Assembly: GCA_965221635.1 (NCBI GenBank)
Contig: OZ244902.1
Span: 992,001-1,056,000 of the forward strand
Direction: 5' to 3'
Length of the DNA stretch: 64,000 nt
Source: JAAXHB01 sp965221635
GTDB lineage: Bacteria > Actinomycetota > Acidimicrobiia > Acidimicrobiales > Aldehydirespiratoraceae
Part shown: piece by piece, positions 1 to 7,755 of the stretch
Position numbering within the stretch: position 1 is the stretch's first letter
How the letters are laid out: each line of letters starts with the position of its first letter
Position numbers and translations under genes: made by a program
The notes under the pieces: model-generated
Databases searched by the model: none
What the model was told of the DNA's origin: nothing
The model's input: the letters and a program-made list of their open reading frames with translations, nothing else

Positions 1-1280
1 TCCTGTTCGATTGCGCCGGACTCGCGCAAGTCGGCGAGCTGGGGGCGTTTGTCCTTGCGGGTCTCCAAGCCGCGTGACAGCTGCGACAGCGCCACCACGG
101 GACATTTCATCTCGCGGGCCAACACCTTCAGGCCTCTGGATATCTCGGCGACCTCCACCTGTCGGTTGTCGGCGCTGAGACGGCCTGTCATCAACTGCAG
201 GTAGTCCACCACGATCAGCGCCAGATTTCCCACCGAGCGGTCACCGGCGAGGCGACGGGCCCGCGCCCGGATGTCCATCACGGTGAGGTTCGGGTTGTCG
301 TCGATCCACAGCGGCGCGTCGCCGATACGGGCCAGCACCTCGGAGATTCGCTGCCAGTCCACGCCACTGAGATTTCCGGTGCGCAGCTTCGACGAGTCGA
401 TGCGCGCCTGCGCGGAAAGCAGGCGCTGGGCGATCTCGAAGTGGCTCATCTCAAGTGAGAACATCAACACCGGACGTTTGGCCTTGAACGCCACTTCCTG
501 CACCATTCCCAACGCCAGGGCGGTCTTGCCCATCGAGGGCCGGGCGCCCACCACGTACAAGCCGCTCGGCTGCAAACCGGCCAGCACACTGTCGAGTTCC
601 TTGAAGCCGGTGGGGGTGCCGGTGACGTTGGTGCCCCGGTTGTACAACTCGTCGAGACGATCGAGCGCCTCGTTGAGCACGTGCTCCAACTTGTGGGCGG
701 AGTCGGTGATGTGGCCCTGGGCGATCTGGTACACCAGGTTCTCGGCCCAGTCCACGGTTTCGCCGACGTCGTCGGGGCGGCCGTACGCCTTGTCGGCGAT
801 CTCGGTTGCGCATTCGATGAGCCGTCGCAGGATGAAGTTGTCCCGCACGATCCGGGCGTAGGAACTGGCATTGGACGACGCCGGTGTGCTCAGTTGCATC
901 TTCAGCAGGCCGTCGAGCCCTCCCACCGCCTCGAGCGCCTGAGAGCGCTCCAGGGACTCGGCCACGGTGACCGCGTCAACCGACTCGCCGTTGTTGTAGA
1001 GCGACCTGATCGCCTCGAACACCCTGGCATGAGCGGGCCGGTAGAAGTGTTCCACCTCCACCACCTCAAAGGCCTCCACCAGGGCGTCGCTTGTGAGCAG
1101 CATCGCCCCGAGCAGGGATTCCTCCGCCACGAGATTGTGCGGAGGCACCCGCAGCCGTGGGCGCGCCCTCGACGCGCCGTTGCGATCACCGGTGACGCTC
1201 GCCTCGACCGGTTCAACCAGTCCCCGTTCAGCCAGGCCCTGTTCAGCCAGTTCCTGTTCAGCCAAGCCCTGATCAGCCAT
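1..1280 (-). CDS. dnaB: Replicative DNA helicase DnaB (3' end outside window)
   Basis: Hexameric replicative helicase that unwinds the fork ahead of DNA polymerase. The ATG at 1280 is followed by a short repetitive leader (LAEQE-type pentapeptides), then the DnaB N-terminal signature PHNLVAEESLLGAMLL. The RecA-like domain shows Walker A (ARPSMGKTALALG), FSLEMS, the Walker B region VVDYLQLM and, at the left edge, LSQLSRGLETR followed by LADLRESGAIEQ. The conserved family continues for roughly 60-70 residues beyond this, so the C-terminus lies outside the window. No intein is visible in the part seen. It is the last visible gene of the rpsF-ssb-rpsR-rplI-dnaB block, 247 bp after rplI, and may have its own promoter. 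A GGAGG stands 11 bases before the ATG. A probable DnaB partner, DciA, is encoded at 36.4 kb. Confidence 0.97.
   Translation of the reverse strand, partial: MADQGLAEQELAEQGLAERGLVEPVEASVTGDRNGASRARPRLRVPPHNLVAEESLLGAMLLTSDALVEAFEVVEVEHFYRPAHARVFEAIRSLYNNGESVDAVTVAESLERSQALEAVGGLDGLLKMQLSTPASSNASSYARIVRDNFILRRLIECATEIADKAYGRPDDVGETVDWAENLVYQIAQGHITDSAHKLEHVLNEALDRLDELYNRGTNVTGTPTGFKELDSVLAGLQPSGLYVVGARPSMGKTALALGMVQEVAFKAKRPVLMFSLEMSHFEIAQRLLSAQARIDSSKLRTGNLSGVDWQRISEVLARIGDAPLWIDDNPNLTVMDIRARARRLAGDRSVGNLALIVVDYLQLMTGRLSADNRQVEVAEISRGLKVLAREMKCPVVALSQLSRGLETRKDKRPQLADLRESGAIEQ
1203..1277 (-). repeat. 15-bp degenerate tandem repeat encoding the DnaB N-terminus
   Basis: Immediately after the dnaB start codon, five 15-bp units follow in frame: GCTGATCAGGGCTTG, GCTGAACAGGAACTG, GCTGAACAGGGCCTG, GCTGAACGGGGACTG and the more diverged GTTGAACCGGTCGAG. 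They encode AxQxL-type pentapeptides. The repeat is part of the coding sequence and precedes the conserved DnaB fold. Similar short arrays occur at other gene borders in this window. Confidence 0.85.
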
Positions 1281-1447
1281 GGCGTTCGTGTCCTCCCCTG
1301 GTGGCCTGAGCATGCACCGAGCCGCGGCAGCCTCACGCTGTGGCAGGCGAACGGGCTGCGCCACGGTGCATCGGGATGCCGATGCTGTGGCAATGCCGGG
1401 CTCGTGCGCACTCTAGCGCCAATGCGCAACAAGCCCTATGCTATTTC

Positions 1448-1475
1448 ATGTTATCAGGGGATAACCTGTTGACAA
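1448..1475 (-). promoter_or_regulatory. Candidate dnaB promoter
   Basis: On the minus strand TTGTCA (1475-1470) is followed after 16 bp by TAACAT (1453-1448), inside the 246-bp gap between rplI and dnaB. The spacer holds the inverted repeat TTATC-AGGG-GATAA (plus-strand 1451-1464). Predicted transcription would start near 1441, leaving a leader of about 160 nt. The rest of the gap (1281-1526) shows no gene. Confidence 0.4.
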
Positions 1476-1526
1476 AAGGTGGGGACAGGTTGTGTGGAAT
1501 TGTGGACTCCGCCTGCCCGGCGGAGG

Positions 1527-1979
1527 TCACTCCTCGGTGGCCACGACCTCCACGGTCACCGGCACCTCCACGTCCTCGTGCAGTCGAAACACCACGGTGT
1601 GCGTGCCGACTTCACGAATTGGCGCGTCGAGGTCCAGCGCGTTGGGATCGATCACAGCGCCGATCTGGCTGTGGACCGCTTCAAGGATCTGGGGCGCCCC
1701 AACCGATCCGTAGAGGTTGCCGGATTCGGCTGCTCTTGCCTGCACCGAAATCTGAGTGGGAGCGAGGCGAACCGCGATCGCCTCCGCGTCTGCCCTTCCC
1801 GCGGCGCGGGCGTTGATGGCGGCGCGGCGCATCGCCTCGGCTTGACGCTGCGCGCCGGCGGAGGCCTTCAGCGCCAAGCCTCGGGGCAACAGGTAGTTGC
1901 GGGCGTAGCCGGAGGCCACGTCGCAAACCTCGCCCTTGCGGCCCAATCCGTCCACATCTGTGCGCAGCACGATCTTCAC
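1527..1979 (-). CDS. rplI: 50S ribosomal protein L9
   Basis: Structural protein of the large ribosomal subunit. It begins MKIVLRTDVDGLGRKGEV and contains GYARNYLLPRGLA, the L9 N-terminal RNA-binding signature, followed by the long connecting helix and C-terminal domain. The length of 150 residues is typical. Its ATG overlaps the stop of rpsR by four bases (ATGA), indicating translational coupling. It belongs to the rpsF-ssb-rpsR-rplI block. Confidence 0.98.
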   Translation of the reverse strand: MKIVLRTDVDGLGRKGEVCDVASGYARNYLLPRGLALKASAGAQRQAEAMRRAAINARAAGRADAEAIAVRLAPTQISVQARAAESGNLYGSVGAPQILEAVHSQIGAVIDPNALDLDAPIREVGTHTVVFRLHEDVEVPVTVEVVATEE

Positions 1980-2410
1980 TGTTCGCCGTCCTGTTGCGTT
2001 GTTTGCGCGTCCTCGGGCTCCACCGAGTCGACAACGGGTTCCTCGTCGGCGTCGCCGACAGCCATGTTCGGACCCGGCGGTGGGGTGGCCGGTTTCGGCG
2101 CAGGCCCCGCCACCCGGCGAATGCCGTCACGATCCTTGTTCTGGCGCTGGGTGGTGACCCGATTGGTGTAGGGCACCAGAGCCATCTCACGGGCGATCTT
2201 GATGGCGTCAGCCACCAGCTTTTGCTGCTGGGCGTTGTTTCCGGTGACGCGCCGGGCGCGGATCTTGGCCCGTTCGGACATGAACCTGCGCAGCAGGGTG
2301 TAGTCCTTCCAGTCCACATACTCGATCTTCTCCGAAGTGAGGATGCTGACCTTCTTTTTGGTGCGACGTGCGCCTTCGCGCTTTTTCATGCGTCTGTTGG
2401 GCGGTGCCAT
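1976..2410 (-). CDS. rpsR: 30S ribosomal protein S18 with long acidic C-terminal tail
   Basis: Small-subunit protein that partners S6. The core (about residues 1-95) carries KKKVSILTSEKIEYVDWKD, LLRRFMSERAKIRARRVTG and QQQKLVADAIKIAREMALVPY, all standard for S18. The ATG at 2410 was chosen because GGAGGA sits eight bases upstream; a TTG six bases earlier is in frame but less likely. The protein is 144 residues, whereas S18 usually ends near 75-90. The extra tail of about 50 residues is rich in Pro, Asp and Glu (for example DADEEPVVDSVEPED). The stop codon overlaps the rplI start. Confidence 0.96.
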   Translation of the reverse strand: MAPPNRRMKKREGARRTKKKVSILTSEKIEYVDWKDYTLLRRFMSERAKIRARRVTGNNAQQQKLVADAIKIAREMALVPYTNRVTTQRQNKDRDGIRRVAGPAPKPATPPPGPNMAVGDADEEPVVDSVEPEDAQTTQQDGEQ

Positions 2411-2466
2411 TTTCAATCTCCTCCAACGCCCGCCGGATCACGCCCGTGCGGGACTGCGACCTTCGC

Positions 2467-2943
2467 CTAGAAGGGTTCCTCGTCGATCGATTCCTCTGTG
2501 GCGGGCCGGCGCGGCTCGGATTGGGGCTTGAAACCCCTCGAGCCGCCTGACGACCCGGAGTTGCCGCCACCACGTTGCCCGCCTCGCTCGCCGCGGAACT
2601 CGTTGCGGGTGATCTCGGCGCTGGCAAAGCGCAGGCTGGGCGCCACATCGTCGGCCAGGATCTCCACCTTTGAGCGCCTGTTCCCGTCGGGGGTTTCCCA
2701 GCTTCGTTGCTGCAAGGTGCCGTAAACCACCACGCGGGAGCCCTTGTGGAGCGATTCGGCCACGTTTTCGGCAAGCGATCGAAAACAGGTGATGTCGAAG
2801 AACGACACCTCGTCGTCCTGGTCCTGGCGGCGCCGGTTCCAAGCCACGGCAAAGGTGGCGATGGGCATTCCTGCCTGCGTGAAGCGAAGTTCGGGATCTC
2901 GGGTGATGTTCCCAACGACGGTAACGGTGTTGTCAAAACCCAT
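2467..2943 (-). CDS. ssb: Single-stranded DNA-binding protein
   Basis: Binds and protects single-stranded DNA during replication and repair. The N-terminal OB fold (residues 1 to about 110) contains MGFDNTVTVVGNITRDPELR and FFDITCFRSLAENVAESLHKG. A Gly/Arg/Ser-rich linker follows, then the acidic tip DEEPF that recruits partner proteins. The length of 158 residues is normal. It lies between rpsF (27-bp gap) and rpsR, the usual arrangement in this operon. Confidence 0.98.
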   Translation of the reverse strand: MGFDNTVTVVGNITRDPELRFTQAGMPIATFAVAWNRRRQDQDDEVSFFDITCFRSLAENVAESLHKGSRVVVYGTLQQRSWETPDGNRRSKVEILADDVAPSLRFASAEITRNEFRGERGGQRGGGNSGSSGGSRGFKPQSEPRRPATEESIDEEPF

Positions 2944-2970
2944 TTCGGGCCTCCCATTCTTGGTCGGGAA

Positions 2971-3315
2971 TCAGCTTGGCTGTCCCGACGTGGCTGCCTC
3001 CAGCAGGCCGCGCCGGGCGGCTTCTGCGTCGGGCAGCCGAAACAGCTTGTGGCGAACTATGTCGTCCGCGATTCGCAGCTGGCGCTCCATGATGGGCAGG
3101 CCGGGTGTTTCGGTGACGATTTGCCACACCACGTAGGTGCCCTGGGTCTTGTGGTTGATCTCGTAGGCGAAGTCCCGCCTCCCCCAGTCATCGGTGGAGG
3201 CAATGGTGCCGCCCTCGTTTTCGATCAAACCGGCGACCCGCGAAATCACCGAGGCGACGCCTTCGGTGGTGACGTCGGAGTCGATGATCACCATGAGCTC
3301 GTAGGCCCGTTTCAT
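2971..3315 (-). CDS. rpsF: 30S ribosomal protein S6
   Basis: First gene of the rpsF-ssb-rpsR-rplI block. It begins MKRAYELMVIIDSDV and contains GRRDFAYEINHKTQGTYVVW, both S6 hallmarks. The length is 114 residues. The ATG at 3315 is preceded by GGGAGG nine bases upstream. The 540 bp upstream carry no convincing gene and must hold the operon promoter. Confidence 0.98.
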   Translation of the reverse strand: MKRAYELMVIIDSDVTTEGVASVISRVAGLIENEGGTIASTDDWGRRDFAYEINHKTQGTYVVWQIVTETPGLPIMERQLRIADDIVRHKLFRLPDAEAARRGLLEAATSGQPS

Positions 3316-3855
3316 GAACGTTTACCTCCCTGTGGTTCCGGCGTGGCCGGAGCCCCTCGCGGGGCAGGGTTCTTCGGTTGTCCGGCGGACTCGTTTCGGG
3401 TCTGCGGGTGGATGAAGGCTAACGACAACGTGCCTGTTCGCCACCCGGCGATCACGCCGCCACGGCGGTCGCGCCGGAACACATCAGCGGGACTTTCCGG
3501 AGTGGTTCTCCCAAAGCTCGCTTGCTGCATGAACATACATTACATTAAACATCAATCCATTGCAACATCAACGCATTGCAACGCTGCATGGCTGCAACAG
3601 GGATCCAGTCCCGGCGGCAACCTCAGTGGCCGGTGGCCACGCCTGGCAAGAACCGGCTCATCGCTGCGCCGGGGAGAAACTGGGCAACAAGGACGCACTG
3701 TGGCCGGTCGGGAGGCACCGCGCAACAGGGAGACACTGGGCAACAGGGAAACACTTCGCCGGGCAGGCACTGTGCGCCAGGCAGACACAGAGGTCTGGGA
3801 CCGGTGTGGCCTGGTGTTGGCGCGGGCGCATTGGGCGCGCCTGCGAAGGGTCAGG
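3316..3855. other. Intergenic region between rpsF and panB
   Basis: No gene is supported in these 540 bases. The part next to rpsF is GC-rich and holds a possible hairpin (around 3330-3375). Bases 3528-3600 are unusually AT-rich for this genome, contain repeated CATTGCAAC/CATTACAT-like strings and are the best place for the rpsF promoter. Bases 3680-3787 hold a degenerate tandem repeat described separately. Confidence 0.6.
3680..3787. repeat. Degenerate tandem repeat, mostly 15-18 bp units
   Basis: Units begin with CTG-like and end with ACA/GCA: CTGGGCAACAAGGACGCA, an irregular 23-bp unit, CGCAACAGGGAGACA, CTGGGCAACAGGGAAACA, CTTCGCCGGGCAGGCA and CTGTGCGCCAGGCAGACA. Three units are exactly 18 bp. 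The array lies in non-coding DNA between the panB stop and rpsF. Confidence 0.75.
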
Positions 3856-4701
<846 letters not shown>

Positions 4702-4838
4702 GGTTCACTCCTTTTCCGTCCAACGCGCGAGGGCTGCCGGCGGTGAGCGAAACCTTAGCAACAAGCACTCACCCCGCAACAAACATCCATGCGGCCTCAT
4801 CACACCCGGCTAGGTGCGCCGTGCGGGCGGAGTCGGGA

Positions 4839-5276
4839 TTAGTCCGTGTTCTTGTTGCGGGGTGCGCCACCGAGGATCAGGCGGCGCATCAGGTGATTCC
4901 AACCGCAGGCCACGCACACCTCAACCACGTATCCCACCGAGGTGCTCACCCGCTTGTTGAGACGTTCGATCTCATCGGAGGCGCTGATGCAGCGGCCGTG
5001 GCGGGGCAGCCGGGGCCCGAACACGTAGGTGACTTCCACAAGACGGCTGCTCACCCCGCCGTCGCGGCAAACCGAGCACGACCTTCGGGTGCGAGTGCCA
5101 CAGTGGTGGGCGTTGCGCAACAGTTCGTACTGGGCGTCGCAGATCTGGCTGCGGGCCAGTTCGCCTGCCCTCCAGGCTCTCAGGGTTGCGTTGCGGGCCA
5201 GTCGGTAGTCCACCACCGCGGGGGCCGCCGGATCGGCCGTCGGCGGGCCGGCGAGTTCGAAGAGCCCGGGTTTCAC
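4839..5276 (-). CDS. DUF5318 family zinc-ribbon protein
   Basis: Matches the actinobacterial DUF5318 pattern: VDYRLARNATLRAWRAGELARSQ near the N-terminus, then CDAQYELLRNAHHCGT, a CSVC pair, RLVEVTYVFG and C-terminal VEVCVACGWNHL. The CSVC and CVAC pairs suggest a zinc ribbon. The function is unknown. The GTG at 5276 gives 145 residues, close to the usual family length of about 130; an in-frame ATG at 5351 would add an arginine-rich leader unlike the family. No strong ribosome site supports either start. The neighbour panB is on the same strand, 137 bp downstream. Confidence 0.75.
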   Translation of the reverse strand: MKPGLFELAGPPTADPAAPAVVDYRLARNATLRAWRAGELARSQICDAQYELLRNAHHCGTRTRRSCSVCRDGGVSSRLVEVTYVFGPRLPRHGRCISASDEIERLNKRVSTSVGYVVEVCVACGWNHLMRRLILGGAPRNKNTD

Positions 5277-5383
5277 GGCACTGACGGTAATCACCAACCC
5301 GCATTCGTTGCTCAGCCAACGCCGGCGACATCCCCACGCCGGTGGCGCCATCGGTGCGCGCTCGGCGGGATCAAGCCCACCGA

Positions 5384-5494
5384 GGCCGGGTCAAAGAGTG
5401 ATCACGACACTGCCGATGTGACCGGCACCGCGGCGACGAGTAGGCCTGGGGCGGGTGGCCGGCTCAAAGGGTGATCACGAAGCTGCCGATGTGA
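5384..5494. repeat. 38-bp direct repeat duplicating the 3' end of an alcohol dehydrogenase gene
   Basis: Bases 5384-5421 and 5457-5494 match at 34 of 38 positions, offset by 73 bp. The second copy is the last codons and stop of the alcohol dehydrogenase (HIGSFVITL-stop). Read on the same strand, the first copy gives HIGSVVITL followed by a stop. It lies just beyond the real gene end and is not part of a recognisable second gene. Confidence 0.85.
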
Positions 5495-6576
5495 GCCTTG
5501 GCCACGAAGGCCTCCTGGGCTTTGGCGATGTGCTCCAGCGGGAAGGTTCCCGCCACCACGGGGCGCACCTCGCCGCGTTCGATGTAACCCACGAGATCCG
5601 CGAAGAGCCCCGGTGGGTAAACGGTGGCGCCGATCAGCTCCAAGTCCTTGAGGTACAGCAGGCGAAGATCGAGCGGCACGATCGGGCCCGCTATCGCGCC
5701 CGCGGTCACGTAACGACCGCCGCGTCGCAGCAGCTCCACCCACCCGGCGAAATCGTCGCCGCCCACGACGTCGAACACCACGTCCACACCATCGGGTGCG
5801 GCCTGCTCGGCGGCTGTGACCGTTTGCCCGGCGGGCCCGCGGGCGATCACCTCATGGGCGCCGAGGGCTTGCACCTGGGGAAGTTTGGACGCGGAGGCCA
5901 CCGCAAGCACCCGTGCCCCTCGGCGTCGCGCCAGCTGAACCCCGGCCGAGCCCACACCCCCCGACGCGCCGGTGATCACCACCGTGTGCCCTTGGCGCAC
6001 CCCGGCCCGGGCCAACATGTGCTCCGCCGTGGACCACGAGCACGCAAACGTGGCCAGCTCGGTGTCGCTGAGGGTGCTGCGCACCGGGTGGACGTTTGTT
6101 GCGGGGGCCACGGTGTACTCGGCGAAACCTCCGTCGCACTCGCTGCCGAAGTAGCCGACCTTGTTTCGATCGAGGGGGTCGGCGGGGTCTCGCAGCCACG
6201 GATCCACCAGCACTCGCTGCCCGATCAGTGACGGTTCGGCGCCCGGCCCTGCGGCCACCACCACGCCACATGGATCGGCGCCCTGGATGCGGGGCAGGCT
6301 CAAGGCCGACCCTCCCCAGGTGGAGTCGTCTTGGCTGGCGTCGGCAAACCCGCCGGTTGCGCCCTCTGGTGTTGTGCCGTCGGTGACCTGCCTGCTGTAC
6401 CAACCGGTGCGGGTGTTGATGTCGGTGTTGTTCACACCACAAGCCGACACGGCAATGAGCACCTCGCCCGCGCCGGGGGTGGGCACGGGCACGTCGTGGC
6501 GCACCTGGAGGTTCTCGGGCCCGCCGAGGCCGGTGAGCACCGCGGCGCGCATTGTGCGGGGAATCGTCTCGGTCAT
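5464..6576 (-). CDS. Quinone-type NAD(P)-dependent alcohol dehydrogenase (MDR superfamily)
   Basis: Medium-chain dehydrogenase/reductase of 370 residues. The N-terminal GroES-like domain contains MRAAVLTGLGGPENLQV and GEVLIAVSACGVNNTDINTR. The Rossmann domain has VVITGASGGVGSAGVQLARRRGA. The structural-zinc cysteine cluster of classical zinc alcohol dehydrogenases is not evident, so it resembles the quinone oxidoreductase branch. The ATG at 6576 overlaps the stop of the enolase-superfamily gene by four bases (ATGA), so the two are translationally coupled. Its partners suggest it oxidises or reduces a carbonyl intermediate of the same catabolic pathway. The substrate is unknown. Confidence 0.85.
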   Translation of the reverse strand: MTETIPRTMRAAVLTGLGGPENLQVRHDVPVPTPGAGEVLIAVSACGVNNTDINTRTGWYSRQVTDGTTPEGATGGFADASQDDSTWGGSALSLPRIQGADPCGVVVAAGPGAEPSLIGQRVLVDPWLRDPADPLDRNKVGYFGSECDGGFAEYTVAPATNVHPVRSTLSDTELATFACSWSTAEHMLARAGVRQGHTVVITGASGGVGSAGVQLARRRGARVLAVASASKLPQVQALGAHEVIARGPAGQTVTAAEQAAPDGVDVVFDVVGGDDFAGWVELLRRGGRYVTAGAIAGPIVPLDLRLLYLKDLELIGATVYPPGLFADLVGYIERGEVRPVVAGTFPLEHIAKAQEAFVAKAHIGSFVITL

Positions 6577-7685
6577 GGTTGCCACTCGAATTGCGCCAAC
6601 GGGTCGCCCAGGGCCGCCACGTCGGGGGTGGCGCCGATACCGGGGCTGCTCGGCGCGCACGCCGTGCCCTGATCGTTGGCCACGCCGCTGGGAACGGGGT
6701 CGATGGTGAGCTGGTCGAAACAAAGCCAGGTGGCCCTCGCGAAGGGCGCGGGAAGTGTGTGCGCCAAATGCACCGCTGCTGTTGCGGACAGTCGGGTGCC
6801 GCCGGTGTCCTCGGTGTTCACGAGTATTCCGGCCTCCAGGCACACGTCTCGAATCCGCCGCGCCGGGGTGATCCCACCGACTCTGCCCAGCTTGAGGCCC
6901 ACCACCTCACATGCGCCGTCTGAGGCTATGCGGATCATGTCACCCAGTGTCTTGAGCGATTCGTCGATGGCCAACGGCTGGCTCACCACTCGGCGCACCG
7001 CGAGGATCTGCTCGTGGGTTTCACAAGGCTGTTCGATCAGGTGCGGCAGGTCGCTGGTGGCCCCCAATGCCACGATTGCCTGCGCGGGTGTCCAGGAGCG
7101 GTTGCAGTCGAAGGTGACGTCCTCGCCGGGGCCCATGTTTTGGGACAGGAAGCGCATGCGTTTGATGTCGGCTTGGGGGTCGGCGCCGATCTTGGCTGAA
7201 TGCAGCGTGTAGCCCTGGGCTCTGGCGTGGTCGATCTCTGCCATCAATTCCTCGGGTGTGCCGCTGGGAATCGACGAGTGCAGCCGCACCCGTGGTGTGG
7301 CTCGCCCGCCGAGCATGTCGCACAACGGCAGGCCCGCGGCGGTGGCGGCGATGTCCCAGCACGCCATGTCCAGCGGTGACTTCACGTAGGGGTGGCCGGG
7401 CAGGGCCGTGTCCATGGCCCTGTACACCACGTCGGTGAGTCGAGGATCGAGGCCCAGCACCACCGGCGCCAGCTCTGCGATCCCGGCCCGCACCCCGCCC
7501 GCGAACGCCGGCAGGTAGCTGGAGCCCCAGGGGCAGCCCTCACCCCAGCCGCTGATGCCCTCGTCGGTGTCGATCCGCACGATGGTGGAATCCAGGCGAT
7601 CAAACCGCAGCCGCCCACCCGACAACGAGTACGGCCTCGCCAGGGGCAATTCCACAGCCCACATCGTGATCGCGGTGATGCGCAT
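6573..7685 (-). CDS. Enolase-superfamily enzyme, cis-3-hydroxy-L-proline dehydratase-like
   Basis: Mandelate racemase/muconate-lactonizing fold, 370 residues from the ATG at 7685 (MRITAITMWAVELPLARPYS). An extended start at 7796 would add an unrelated leader. Motifs: DSTIVRIDTDEGISGWGEGCPWGSSYLP, a KIG lysine after the second strand, metal ligands in FDCNRSW, LIEQPCE and AIDES, and the opposite-face lysine in GLKLGRVGG. From memory, the overall pattern (GWGE-CP-GS-YLPA, VRAGIAELAP, GHPY-KS-LD-ACWD) is that of cis-3-hydroxyproline dehydratases and related proline-betaine epimerases. The reaction would be dehydration or epimerisation alpha to a carboxylate of a (hydroxy)proline-like compound. 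The location between a demethylating flavoprotein and a dehydrogenase supports this, but specificity is inference. Confidence 0.8.
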   Translation of the reverse strand: MRITAITMWAVELPLARPYSLSGGRLRFDRLDSTIVRIDTDEGISGWGEGCPWGSSYLPAFAGGVRAGIAELAPVVLGLDPRLTDVVYRAMDTALPGHPYVKSPLDMACWDIAATAAGLPLCDMLGGRATPRVRLHSSIPSGTPEELMAEIDHARAQGYTLHSAKIGADPQADIKRMRFLSQNMGPGEDVTFDCNRSWTPAQAIVALGATSDLPHLIEQPCETHEQILAVRRVVSQPLAIDESLKTLGDMIRIASDGACEVVGLKLGRVGGITPARRIRDVCLEAGILVNTEDTGGTRLSATAAVHLAHTLPAPFARATWLCFDQLTIDPVPSGVANDQGTACAPSSPGIGATPDVAALGDPLAQFEWQP

Positions 7686-7755
7686 GGAACGGGCGTGTGG
7701 TGGCGAACCGTGCGAGGCAGGTGAACGATGCGGGTGAGCGATCCGGGTCGGCCCG

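Noticed and set aside
1..1280. Intein in DnaB
   Set aside because: The helicase motifs run uninterrupted in the visible part; only the missing C-terminus remains unchecked.
3312..3536. 74-codon frame upstream of rpsF overlapping its start
   Set aside because: No motif and low-complexity Pro/Gly/Arg composition. It lies in the expected leader region; a leader peptide cannot be excluded but is not supported.
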